A stretch of 64,000 nt of DNA from an uncultured Salinicoccus sp. (GTDB taxonomy: Bacteria > Bacillota > Bacilli > Staphylococcales > Salinicoccaceae). The notes below the pieces were generated by a model. It was not told the DNA's origin. It ran no database searches and saw only the letters and a list, made by a program, of their open reading frames with translations. Location: the NCBI GenBank assembly GCA_947494965.1, contig CANLWV010000002.1, positions 124,001-188,000 of the forward strand. Reading direction: 5' to 3'. This document shows positions 35,288 to 44,228 of this stretch, piece after piece. Position numbers and translations under genes: made by a program. Each line of letters opens with the position of its first letter. Position 1 is the stretch's first letter.

Positions 35288-36155
35288 GTCTCCTCACCCA
35301 CCCTAACAGTCTATTGTAAACTTGTGCACGGTTCTTCTCAAACAGCACTTCATGCCTGCTCTCTTCATAGAGTTGTACGGTCACGGAATCCACATATTTC
35401 CTGTAGGTCCGACCCAAACTCCTGATGTCAGCACCATACTTCGAGAATGGATCCGATTTACCGCCTATAAGCAGTATCGGCACATCCGCATTCAACCGCT
35501 TCAAATTCTTCTTCTCAAGACTTTCATCGATATTGCGGGCAATCTCAAGTAATGCCCGGTTGCTCATCAGGAAGCCGCAGTAAGGGTCTTGATTGTAGTT
35601 AGATACACGGGAGTCATCCTCCGATAGCCATCTGTTTTTCTGTTCACCTTTAAATGCACCATCATATCCCGACACCGCCACACTGTTGATTATCGGGGAG
35701 CGATATTCCGGAGCGACGGCCGCAAGGAGCTTGAGTAGTTTGACGCCCATGGTTTCAATCAGGGATTTTTTATTGCCCGTCGCTACAATGATTGCGCCAT
35801 CATAAATATTCTGCTCCAATAACCTGCGGGCAATGATGGAACCCATCGAATGTCCGAGTATGAATGACGGGATATTTGCCGGCAATAGGCGGGACACCGC
35901 AATGGCATCATCAGCCAGAACGTCGAGGGACTCGAAATGCCCTAGCTTTTTTGCTTCAGGTCCATGTCCCCTATGATTATGCATGATCACCATACAGTCA
36001 TTCATCGCAAGCCAGGTCATCATTGCAGTATAGCGCCCTTTATGTTCGGCCATGCCATGCATCAGTTGAATTGCACATATGGGCTCATCCGGCATGAATA
36101 TGCTGACCTCTATATCTCTGCCATTGTTATTTATAATCTTTTCGATCATTCTCAT
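35280..36155 (-). CDS. Alpha/beta hydrolase (monoacylglycerol lipase-like)
   Basis: A 291-residue serine hydrolase of the Hydrolase_4/PldB group. Seen: HGMAEHKGRYTAMMTWLA near residue 34 (oxyanion loop), the nucleophile elbow LGHSMGSIIARRLL, the acid in GGKSDPFSKYG and the histidine in YEESRHEVLFEKN. A gene of this type lies upstream of miaA in staphylococci too, there after the glp operon. The substrate is unknown; lysophospholipid or monoacylglycerol is likely. Confidence 0.88.
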   Translation of the reverse strand: MRMIEKIINNNGRDIEVSIFMPDEPICAIQLMHGMAEHKGRYTAMMTWLAMNDCMVIMHNHRGHGPEAKKLGHFESLDVLADDAIAVSRLLPANIPSFILGHSMGSIIARRLLEQNIYDGAIIVATGNKKSLIETMGVKLLKLLAAVAPEYRSPIINSVAVSGYDGAFKGEQKNRWLSEDDSRVSNYNQDPYCGFLMSNRALLEIARNIDESLEKKNLKRLNADVPILLIGGKSDPFSKYGADIRSLGRTYRKYVDSVTVQLYEESRHEVLFEKNRAQVYNRLLGWVRRHV

Positions 36156-36166
36156 ATATCCACATC

Positions 36167-38020
36167 CTATTTCATAATCCTATTGAACATCCGCTCGATT
36201 TCATACGTGCTCATATGGATGAGCACTGGTCTTCCGTGCGGACATGTATAGGGTGAATAACAGCTGCGTAGCGACTTGAGCAGCGCTTCTATCTGGCTTC
36301 TGTCCAAATAGTGGTTAGCCTTTATGGACTGCTTACAGCTCATCATGATTGCGAGTTCTTCTTTATATTGATTTACCGAAAAATCTTCCTTCTCGCTGAC
36401 AAAATCGATGAGTTCCCCGATGTCCTCTTCCGGACGCTTCTCATCGATCCAATTCGGGTAACCGGTCACGGCATACTGTGTCGGACCGACCTTGTCGATG
36501 TCAAAGCCCAATTGTTTAAGTTTCTCAAGTTTCCCATCTATCTCTATTATATCATTCATCGGAAATTCGAACGTATATGGGATGAGGAGCGGCACGGCAG
36601 CTGTTTTCCCCGCAGTGATGTTTGCAGAATAATATTCATATTTGATCCTCTCCTGTGCGGCATGCTGATCCATCATGTACATGCCGGAGTCGTTCTGGAG
36701 GATGATGTAGGTACCGTGGAGTTGACCGACTATCTCCATATAAGGCAGCTTTTCCGCTTCATCTTCGCTTTCTGAGGGAGCTGGAACATGCTCTTCTTCC
36801 GGTTCCGGTGGAGGATTGGTTTCTGAGGAAGGGCCCTCCTCCCGGGCGACGGTCCGCACGGGATCGACAGTGTATGCTGTTTCGGGTTGCTCAGATTGCC
36901 GCGCCTCAAAATTGCGTGGTACCGGGGGTGCATCGTATCTTGGACGATCAAATGGATTCGGCTGGGTGAAATCAATCGCGTCCTGGACAGGCTTTTGCCT
37001 GTCCGACGTCTTTTTTGCCACATCAGGGATGAGCACTTCTTTTCTCATACTCTCAAGCACTGCGTTCTCAAGCAGATGGTTCAATTCCCTCTCCTTTGAA
37101 AACTTCACCTCTATTTTGGCGGGATGTACGTTTACATCGACCAGCTTCGGATCCATTTCAATATCGATCACAGCAATTGGATATTTGTCTTTTGGCAGCA
37201 GTGTGTGGAATCCTTTAACTATCGATTGTGACAATGCGAAATTTTTAATGTGGCGCTGATTGACGGAAATGTTCATATAATTGCGGTTGCTGCGATTGAT
37301 CTCTGGACGAACCGCGTATCCATGTATCTTGAAATCAGCATCTTGCGCCCGTATTTCAACGGCGTTTCGTGCAACATTGAGACCGTATATATCGCTCATG
37401 GTTTCTTTGAGGTTGCCGTTGCCCTTGGTCATCAATCTCTGCTGGTCGTCCAACACCAGCCGGAAGCTCACTTTTGGATGTGCCATCGCCATCTTCTGGA
37501 CCACATCAATAATTTTGCCGCTCTCAGTCTTCAAAGAACGAATATACTTGAGTCTGGCAGGCGTGTTGAAGAACAGATCTGTAATGGTGATGTCAGTTCC
37601 CTGGCGTTCCTTGCCAGGACTCTGCCTCATTAGTTCCCCGCCTTCAAAGCGGATGAATACAGGGTCACCAGAATGGTGCTTCGTCTCCACAGAGACTTTG
37701 GCGACGGCGCCGATGCTTGCCAGTGCCTCTCCGCGGAAACCGAGTGAACGGATTTGGAACAGGTCGTAATCAGAGGAGATCTTACTGGTCGCATGCCGTT
37801 GGAAAAGGAGGGGACCATCCGTATGGTGGATGCCGTCACCATCATCGACGATGCGGATTTTCTTCATACCCGACTCTTCTATGAACACTTCTATTTCAGC
37901 CGCATTCGCATCGAGGGAGTTCTCCAAAAGTTCTTTGACGACTGAACTCGGACGCTCCACCACTTCGCCTGCTGAAATCTTATTCTGTATGGCACTCTCC
38001 AATACTTTTATGGTGCCCAT
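36167..38020 (-). CDS. mutL: DNA mismatch repair protein MutL
   Basis: A 617-residue GHKL ATPase. The N-terminal domain has ENSLDANA, DDGDGI and GFRGEALASIGAV. The C-terminal endonuclease motif DQHAAQERIKYE is intact, as is the zinc-site CPHGRP near the end, so this is a nicking MutL as expected where MutH is absent. The middle (about 340-440) is a Pro/Glu-rich linker. It starts 4 bp after mutS. Confidence 0.97.
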   Translation of the reverse strand: MGTIKVLESAIQNKISAGEVVERPSSVVKELLENSLDANAAEIEVFIEESGMKKIRIVDDGDGIHHTDGPLLFQRHATSKISSDYDLFQIRSLGFRGEALASIGAVAKVSVETKHHSGDPVFIRFEGGELMRQSPGKERQGTDITITDLFFNTPARLKYIRSLKTESGKIIDVVQKMAMAHPKVSFRLVLDDQQRLMTKGNGNLKETMSDIYGLNVARNAVEIRAQDADFKIHGYAVRPEINRSNRNYMNISVNQRHIKNFALSQSIVKGFHTLLPKDKYPIAVIDIEMDPKLVDVNVHPAKIEVKFSKERELNHLLENAVLESMRKEVLIPDVAKKTSDRQKPVQDAIDFTQPNPFDRPRYDAPPVPRNFEARQSEQPETAYTVDPVRTVAREEGPSSETNPPPEPEEEHVPAPSESEDEAEKLPYMEIVGQLHGTYIILQNDSGMYMMDQHAAQERIKYEYYSANITAGKTAAVPLLIPYTFEFPMNDIIEIDGKLEKLKQLGFDIDKVGPTQYAVTGYPNWIDEKRPEEDIGELIDFVSEKEDFSVNQYKEELAIMMSCKQSIKANHYLDRSQIEALLKSLRSCYSPYTCPHGRPVLIHMSTYEIERMFNRIMK

Positions 38021-38024
38021 CGGA

Positions 38025-40541
38025 TCATTCCCCCTTCATTTCATTCTGCAGTTCCTGCAGTTTCATCAAGGCATCGACTGGCGTCATCTGATTGATGTCG
38101 ACGTATTTCAATTTCTCCATCACCGGATGCAGCTGTTCACTCTCGGTATCGTCAAGGGGCAGTGCGAGCTGCTGGCTTGCCACCCCTGTACCGTCTTCAA
38201 AGGTTTTAAGTAGTTCATGTGCCCGCTTTGTAACTGCATCAGGCAGTTCTGCAAGCTTTGCTACTTGTATGCCGTAACTTTTTTCGACGGCGCCTGGCTT
38301 GACCTTATGGAGGAAAATCAGTTTACCGTCATATTCAGTCGCTTTTACATGGACATTCTTCAAATGTTCGAGCTCACCGCTGAGCCGGGTCATTTCGTGG
38401 TAATGCGTTGAAAACAGTGTTTTTGCACCAATATTGTCATGGATATATTCAAGCATGGCCTGAGCCAGTGACATACCGTCATAAGTAGATGTCCCACGTC
38501 CGATTTCATCAAATATCAAGAGACTGTTTTCTGTCGCATTAAGCAACGCTTCATTGGCCTCCATCATCTCAATCATGAATGTCGATTTGCCACTCGCCAG
38601 ATCGTCGCTCGCGCCGATGCGTGTGAATATCTGATCGAAGATCGGCAGTACTGCAGATTGTGCTGGTACATACATTCCGATCTGGGCCATGATGCTGATG
38701 ATGGCGGTCTGACGCATATAAGTGCTTTTACCGGACATGTTGGGTCCGGTGATAAGGTAGATGAAAGTTTCATCATCCATGTCGAGCGAGTTCGGAACAT
38801 AGGTGTTCTCCCCGATCACTTTTTCAACGACCGGGTGACGTCCTTCCTTGACACTGAGTTCACCATCGCTGAATGCGGGCCGGACAAGCCTGTAGTCATT
38901 TGAAACAGTAGCGAAGGACACAAGGCAGTCAAGGGTACTGATCAATTCGGCCGTATACTGCAACCGCCCGATGAACTGTTCCATATGTGTCCTTAGTGCA
39001 ATGAACAAGTCATATTCCAGTATGATGCTTTCATCATGCGCACTCAGAAGCTTGGATTCCATATCCTTCAGTTCCGGAGTGATGAAGCGTTCAGCATTCG
39101 CCAGCGTCTGTTTTCGCTGGTAATCGAATGCTTCGGCATCGAAGTTGACTGCACTGCCCTTGGATATTTCAATGTAGTAGCCAAAAACTTTGTTGAATCC
39201 TACCTTGAGTGTTTTGATGCCGGTCTTTTCACGCTCGCCTGCAATGTAGTCATCAAGCCACTTTCTGCCGTTGGTGGCGATGTAGCGATATTCATCCAAT
39301 TGTGCATCATATCCCGTTTTGAATATGCCACCTTCTCTTATGGTTTTAGGTGGTGTATCGGACAAACTTTCTTCCAGTACCTTGTGGACATCATCCAACA
39401 CATCAAAATCCTTGAATAACGGCGAAGTGGATAGTCCTGTTCTTTCAAGCGTATCGGCTATACTAGGCAGACCTTCAAGAGAATCTTTAAGCTGGACCAG
39501 ATCTTTTGCATCGATGTTGCCGAAACTCAGTCGTCCGACCAGCCTTTCAATGTCATACACATTATTCAGTAATTCCCGGATATCCTCCCTCTCCAGAAAG
39601 TTTTCAAGCAACACAGCAACAGCGTCCTGCCGCTCCTGGATGAGCGCTTCTGATAACAGGGGCCTTTCGATCCATTTGCGGAGTTTGCGCTTCCCCATAG
39701 GTGTTTCGGTACGGTTTAGATACCAAAAGAGGGAACCTTTCACTTTTCTCGTCTGAAGGCTCTCGAGAAGTTCGAGGTTGGAGATGGCGGCATAATTCAG
39801 CTGCATCGTCTCATTGAGTCGGTGCTTTTTGACCTGTCTGAAGTGCTTCAACTCTTTCATGTTGTGTGCATTGATGTAGGAGATGAGAAGATCCAGTGTC
39901 TCCTTCTCCGCTTCACTTATACCATCATCATAATCCAGGCTGAAATGCCCCTTTGCCTTATACGGCGTATTGATTGGAGGGTCCCGGTAGATTTCTGATA
40001 AAACTCCCGTTATCTCTTCTTCCACAACGATCTCCCGTGGATTGATGCGCTCAATCTCACTTTTTAAAAGGGCGAGTTGCTCGGTTGTGAATGCCTGTAT
40101 CTCACCGGTTGATATATCGGAGTAGGCGACAGCGAATGCTCCATCGTTTTCCCCGATCGCCAGTATGTAGTTGCTCCGTCCATCATCCATGCCAAAATCG
40201 TCTATCAGAGTACCCGGTGTAATGATGCGCACAACTTCACGCTTGACCATGCCTTTTGTTTTTTTAGGGTCTTCCATCTGTTCGCATATCGCAACTTTGT
40301 AGCCTTGATTGATGAGGCGTTCGATATAGCCATCAGCCGAATGATACGGCACCCCGCACATCGGAATCGGATCTTTCTTCTTATCCCTTGAAGTCAGTGT
40401 AATCTCCAGCACCTTACTTGCTGTAATTGCATCTTCATAGAAAAGCTCATAGAAATCACCGAGCCTGTAGAAAAGCAGTGTATCAGGATGTTCCTCTTTT
40501 ATATTCAAATATTGTTGCATCATAGGTGTAACTGTAGCCAT
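38025..40541 (-). CDS. mutS: DNA mismatch repair protein MutS
   Basis: An 838-residue mismatch sensor. The mismatch-reading Phe-x-Glu is in [13 protein letters not shown] near residue 30. The ATPase domain has Walker [30 protein letters not shown] and the [10 protein letters not shown] segment, and the C-terminus has helix-turn-helix and beta-clamp-type sequences. It is the upstream gene of mutSL and lies downstream of ricA. Confidence 0.98.
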   Translation of the reverse strand: MATVTPMMQQYLNIKEEHPDTLLFYRLGDFYELFYEDAITASKVLEITLTSRDKKKDPIPMCGVPYHSADGYIERLINQGYKVAICEQMEDPKKTKGMVKREVVRIITPGTLIDDFGMDDGRSNYILAIGENDGAFAVAYSDISTGEIQAFTTEQLALLKSEIERINPREIVVEEEITGVLSEIYRDPPINTPYKAKGHFSLDYDDGISEAEKETLDLLISYINAHNMKELKHFRQVKKHRLNETMQLNYAAISNLELLESLQTRKVKGSLFWYLNRTETPMGKRKLRKWIERPLLSEALIQERQDAVAVLLENFLEREDIRELLNNVYDIERLVGRLSFGNIDAKDLVQLKDSLEGLPSIADTLERTGLSTSPLFKDFDVLDDVHKVLEESLSDTPPKTIREGGIFKTGYDAQLDEYRYIATNGRKWLDDYIAGEREKTGIKTLKVGFNKVFGYYIEISKGSAVNFDAEAFDYQRKQTLANAERFITPELKDMESKLLSAHDESIILEYDLFIALRTHMEQFIGRLQYTAELISTLDCLVSFATVSNDYRLVRPAFSDGELSVKEGRHPVVEKVIGENTYVPNSLDMDDETFIYLITGPNMSGKSTYMRQTAIISIMAQIGMYVPAQSAVLPIFDQIFTRIGASDDLASGKSTFMIEMMEANEALLNATENSLLIFDEIGRGTSTYDGMSLAQAMLEYIHDNIGAKTLFSTHYHEMTRLSGELEHLKNVHVKATEYDGKLIFLHKVKPGAVEKSYGIQVAKLAELPDAVTKRAHELLKTFEDGTGVASQQLALPLDDTESEQLHPVMEKLKYVDINQMTPVDALMKLQELQNEMKGE

Positions 40542-40664
40542 TTAAACACTTCCATTATCGATTGAAATATAACTGCATTATATCACGTGTCGCTTCCATT
40601 GTTTAACCTTACCGACTGTTCTTGCGTCAACGGCTCTCACCATATCCACACACGACAAGCGAAA

Positions 40665-40700
40665 AAGAAGCTGCATACCCTAAAGGGATATGCAGCTTCT
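40665..40700 (-). terminator. ricA terminator
   Basis: The stem GAAGCTGCATACCC/GGGATATGCAGCTTC (about 40667-40680 with 40685-40699) is followed on the minus strand by TTTTTC. Confidence 0.88.
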
Positions 40701-40707
40701 CGAATGT

Positions 40708-41133
40708 CTAGTCTTTTTTCTGGTTCGGCATGTTTTCCATTGCCGCGCCCGTTTCACCTTGGAGCAGATCTCCACCGGTTGAGGTGATGATATCGTTTGT
40801 TACAGTCTGGCTGATTGCGTGGGATACCATCTGAAGGAGTTCATTTACTTGTCCTTGGGACTCCTTGAACTGGTCGACAATCGGCATTTCATCGAGCTCG
40901 GCTTCGATTTTCTTGATCTTCTCCTCAGTCATCTGATAGGCCCGTTCCTTACCGTAGTTCTGGAAATTGACCGCCTGCTTCTGGAGACTCTTCAAACTGG
41001 CCATCTTTTCGCGCACTTCTTTATTTTCATGGATTTTGGCTTCAGCTTTTTTGAAAAACTCCACCTGATCGGTTTGGGCGATCATCTTCCCAAGATCTTT
41101 CGCTTCATTTACAATATCGTCCTTCGTATACAT
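40708..41133 (-). CDS. ricA: RicA (YmcA)-family regulator
   Basis: A 141-residue helical protein of the YlbF/YmcA (com_ylbF) family: MYTKDDIVNEAKDLGKMIAQ at the N-terminus, a central coiled region with VREKMASLKSLQKQAVNFQ and a C-terminal QVNELLQMVSHAISQTV. In Bacillus RicA works with RicF and RicT to direct RNase Y in mRNA processing; rny is also in this window. It precedes mutS with its own terminator. miaB, the usual upstream neighbour, is missing. Confidence 0.9.
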   Translation of the reverse strand: MYTKDDIVNEAKDLGKMIAQTDQVEFFKKAEAKIHENKEVREKMASLKSLQKQAVNFQNYGKERAYQMTEEKIKKIEAELDEMPIVDQFKESQGQVNELLQMVSHAISQTVTNDIITSTGGDLLQGETGAAMENMPNQKKD

Positions 41134-41256
41134 TCGACTGCCACCTTTTCATATTTTGCATCCGGCTTTCATTTATAGCAGATGATATTTTACGGATTAT
41201 TAAAATCTCCTATCAGTATATATCTTTTATCGCTATATTTCAAAGCGATTCTTTCA

Positions 41257-42048
41257 TTATCTTGCATCGGATGTACCAAAAGGTGTTATCCACTGCCCTG
41301 AATAGTAGGATGCAATGAGACCTACGGCAATGAGCGCTATAAAACAGACGTCATATCCGGAAAATCTTGTCTGACGATAGTAGGTCCTAGCCCCATCATC
41401 GAATCCTTTCGATTCCATCGCCACCGCAAGACGGTGGGCCCGTCGGATACTCTGACTGAGCAATATCACCACCGTACTCGTGAATCCCCTGAGCCCTCCG
41501 ATATGCTTTCGGCTGATCAATGAACGGCGTACCTTGCGTGCCCTCCTCAAGGTGATGAACTCATTGACTATAACAGGCAACATACGAATCGAGGCCATAA
41601 ATGAATAGGCGTACTTCGGCTTTACTTTCGCCTGCTGCATCATGCTGTAGAATACATCGGTCAACCTTGTGGTAAAAATGATGAGTGAGCCGAAGAATGA
41701 CAGCGTCAGGCCACGCATCGTAATATGAAGTCCCCTCACTATACTTTCCTCAGTGATGTGCACGAGACCGAATTCAAATAGAGTCGTGTCACCTTCGCCA
41801 TATAAAATCATATATGCGCTGGACACAAGCCCTGTTAAAACGGTGACGGCAATCAGCAATGCTTGATACTTGAGTTCAATTCCACTCATGACCAAAAATA
41901 ATAAAAGCATCCAAAGTGACAGATGGAATAGATGGTTCGGATCATGTATCAATACTACTGCTATAAATAGACAGATTGCCGCCACTATTTTAGTGAGCGG
42001 ATTGGTCCTATCTATAAATGTGGAATAGCGTTTTATGGATTCAAACAC
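41257..42048 (-). CDS. ECF transporter transmembrane component EcfT (YkoC-like)
   Basis: A 263-residue membrane protein of the CbiQ/EcfT family with about five helices. The coupling motifs RRARKVRRSLI and the ArgArg-type IRRAHRLAVAMESKGFD are visible. I choose the GTG at 42048, which overlaps the ATPase stop by 8 bp and lies about 7 bases after AGAGGTGG. It is the last gene of the TPP-riboswitch operon, together with the ATPase and S component genes, as in Bacillus ykoEDC. Confidence 0.88.
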   Translation of the reverse strand: MFESIKRYSTFIDRTNPLTKIVAAICLFIAVVLIHDPNHLFHLSLWMLLLFLVMSGIELKYQALLIAVTVLTGLVSSAYMILYGEGDTTLFEFGLVHITEESIVRGLHITMRGLTLSFFGSLIIFTTRLTDVFYSMMQQAKVKPKYAYSFMASIRMLPVIVNEFITLRRARKVRRSLISRKHIGGLRGFTSTVVILLSQSIRRAHRLAVAMESKGFDDGARTYYRQTRFSGYDVCFIALIAVGLIASYYSGQWITPFGTSDAR

Positions 42049-43435
42049 CGCCACCCACCTCTTCCAACATACCATTATGGATTTTCAGGCGCCGCGACGG
42101 ATAGCGTTCTTTTATTTCCTTGTCGTGGGTGATCATGATGATCGTCGTACCGTCTTCGACCAGCTCATGAATCAGTTCGAGCAGTTTGAATGTGTGGCGC
42201 GCGTCCAAGCCGAAGGTCGGTTCGTCCAAAAAGATGATCTGCGGGATGCCACCAAGTGCGGTTGCGACACTTAACCGCCTCTTTTGGCCTGTTGATATTT
42301 CAAGCGGATGCAGTCTTTTGATATGGGATAGACCCATCCGTGAGAGCACCTGTCCAGTCTTCTTCTCAGCTGCTGATTCATCATGATGCATTTCCAGATT
42401 GATGAACACTTCATCAAAGACACTGTTGGTGATGAATTGGAGCTCGGGGTTCTGAAAAACCGGATAGAGTGCCCCTTGGAATTGTTTGGTCTTTCGTATA
42501 GGACGGTCTTCGAATATGACTTCTCCTCGTGTCTGCATCAGCTTCATGACTGCCATCATGAAACTTGATTTTCCGCTCCCATTCTCCCCTTCCAGTGTAA
42601 TCCATTGCCCTTTAGGAATATGCAGATCATCCACACTGAGCAGCTCGCTTCCTACTCTATTTATCGAAAGGTCATTAATCTGGAGAAGCGGGGCGCCATT
42701 ATCTGTGCTTTTGGTGAATCGTGGGGCATTCTGCCATGAATGTGGATGCCACACTCCTAGAGCATCCAAAGCTTCCCTATTGTCACTTAACATCTCACTT
42801 GGTGTAGCGGAAGCGACGATACAGCCTTCATCATTCAACAAAATAATCCGATCCACTCTAAACCACACGTGTTCAACCCGGTGTTCGACAATTACTACGG
42901 TACGCTCTTCCCACACTTCCTGAATCATTTCCCATAAAGAACAGGCAGTGTTTTCATCCAACATGCTTGTCGGCTCGTCGAGAAAGAAAGTATCGGCTTT
43001 CTGCAGCAATGCAGAAGCAATCGCCAGTTTTTGCTTCATGCCTCCCGATAAGCTGCTGATTTGGGTCTCAAGAGGCTTTCTCAAACCCACTGCTTCTAAT
43101 GCTGACAAGGCATTCGAAGTCATATCGTCAATATGCACTTGATTGTTCTCCATTATGAAAGCAAGTTCTTCACCGATTGTAGGCATGGTGAACTGGGAAT
43201 CGGGATCTTGAAAGACCACAGCACCCCCATCAGGTAAATCCATATGGTCCGCTTCCAGCAGTGCATCAATGACGCGTGGCATGAGGCCACTCAATATATT
43301 CAATAACGTACTTTTTCCGGAACCACTTGGTCCCACTATCAGAACTTTTTCACCTTTTTCTATCTGCAGGTTCATGTCCGTAAACAATGGGTCATGGGCA
43401 CCTCGAAACTGCAGTGCCATATTCACCACTTCCAT
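42041..43435 (-). CDS. ECF transporter double ATPase (YkoD-like)
   Basis: A 464-residue fusion of two ABC ATPase domains. Domain 1: GPSGSGKSTLLN, SSLSGGMKQKLAIA, FFLDEPTSMLD. Domain 2: GENGSGKSSFMM, ISTGQKRRLSVA, IFLDEPTFGLD. Such fused EcfA-type ATPases energise dedicated thiamine-precursor uptake. It lies between the S component gene (5 bp upstream) and EcfT. Riboswitch control points to thiamine or hydroxymethylpyrimidine as substrate. Confidence 0.92.
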   Translation of the reverse strand: MEVVNMALQFRGAHDPLFTDMNLQIEKGEKVLIVGPSGSGKSTLLNILSGLMPRVIDALLEADHMDLPDGGAVVFQDPDSQFTMPTIGEELAFIMENNQVHIDDMTSNALSALEAVGLRKPLETQISSLSGGMKQKLAIASALLQKADTFFLDEPTSMLDENTACSLWEMIQEVWEERTVVIVEHRVEHVWFRVDRIILLNDEGCIVASATPSEMLSDNREALDALGVWHPHSWQNAPRFTKSTDNGAPLLQINDLSINRVGSELLSVDDLHIPKGQWITLEGENGSGKSSFMMAVMKLMQTRGEVIFEDRPIRKTKQFQGALYPVFQNPELQFITNSVFDEVFINLEMHHDESAAEKKTGQVLSRMGLSHIKRLHPLEISTGQKRRLSVATALGGIPQIIFLDEPTFGLDARHTFKLLELIHELVEDGTTIIMITHDKEIKERYPSRRLKIHNGMLEEVGGGV

Positions 43436-43440
43436 CCCAT

Positions 43441-44019
43441 CTATGCCTCCTTTTCTATTTCCTTATACTGACCGAGCAGTTTAAGAACACCCGTCTCAAG
43501 CAATGCTCTATAGAGGATATGCGCAAGCCACCCTGCGACCACTGCCCCACTCAATATCCTGAAGCCAGCCATCAGAATCAGGTTCCATGTCTCGAGATGG
43601 GCAAGGTAACCATAGTACCAGTCCAATGGCAGTGTAGAGAGTGCCGCTGCTGTTCCCGCTGATACAGCGACCATCAACGCTGTACTTTTATATCGTACAA
43701 TTGCAAAAACAAGTTCACAGGCCAACCCTTGTATAAGTCCATAGATGATAAGCATGACATCGAACTGCAGCAGGACTATGGTTTCAGCCGAGGCTGCTGC
43801 AAATTCCGCAATCAATGCAACCCCCGGTTTTCTGATGATCAGATATACGACTACAGGGGCGATGAACCACATCCCGTAGACCAATTCATTCAGATGGATG
43901 CCAAGAGGCTTCAAGGCTGTGTAAAAAGCGCCCCAAACCGAGTAGATGACTGCGAATACCAGTGAAACGACGACGGTCACCAAAACGTCCGTCAATGTTA
44001 ATGCTTTTCTTTTCTTCAT
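43441..44019 (-). CDS. ECF substrate-binding component, thiamine/HMP-type (YkoE-like)
   Basis: A 192-residue membrane S component with about six helices, matching the YkoE family: TLTDVLVTVVVSLVFAVIYSVWG at the N-terminus and LNELVYGMWFIAPVV. The TPP riboswitch directly upstream supports thiamine or its pyrimidine as the ligand. GGAGGG precedes the ATG. First gene of ykoEDC. Confidence 0.92.
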   Translation of the reverse strand: MKKRKALTLTDVLVTVVVSLVFAVIYSVWGAFYTALKPLGIHLNELVYGMWFIAPVVVYLIIRKPGVALIAEFAAASAETIVLLQFDVMLIIYGLIQGLACELVFAIVRYKSTALMVAVSAGTAAALSTLPLDWYYGYLAHLETWNLILMAGFRILSGAVVAGWLAHILYRALLETGVLKLLGQYKEIEKEA

Positions 44020-44050
44020 TTTGATACCCTCCTAAAATTATTAGAGAATA

Positions 44051-44082
44051 AAAAAGCACACCACTAATGTAGTGGTGTGCAT
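44051..44082 (-). terminator. Riboswitch-controlled terminator upstream of ykoE
   Basis: A perfect 11-bp stem GCACACCACTA/TAGTGGTGTGC (44056-44066 with 44070-44080) is followed on the minus strand by TTTTTTATTC. Its 5' arm sequence is repeated in front of the aptamer, which provides an antiterminator partner. Confidence 0.92.
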
Positions 44083-44099
44083 ATTAATACTATGTAATA

Positions 44100-44181
44100 T
44101 GCCACTTCCCTACGCTAGTATGATCTAGATCAGGTGATAAGGGTAATTCTCAGTCCGAAAGGACACCCCTAGTGGTGTGCT
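44100..44181 (-). ncRNA. TPP (thiamine) riboswitch
   Basis: On the minus strand the THI-box core is plain: GGGGTG, then ACTGAGAATTACCCTTAT, ACCTGATCTAGATCATACTAG and CGTAGGGAAGTGG. P1 pairs CCACT with AGTGG. The expression platform is the terminator at 44051-44082, so TPP binding should shut off ykoEDC. Confidence 0.96.
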
Positions 44182-44198
44182 ATTATTCAATTGAATAT

Positions 44199-44227
44199 AT
44201 GATAGCGTATTCTCAGGCTTTTGTAAA
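44199..44227 (-). promoter_or_regulatory. ykoEDC promoter
   Basis: TTTACA (44222-44227), a 17-bp spacer and TATCAT (44199-44204) on the minus strand lie just before the riboswitch, abutting the end of the upstream ABC gene. Confidence 0.65.
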
Positions 44228-44228
44228 A

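Noticed and set aside
41220-41256. Hairpin ATCGCT...AGCGAT after the EcfT gene as a terminator
   Set aside because: The stem is only 6 bp and is followed by A-rich rather than T-rich sequence on the minus strand.
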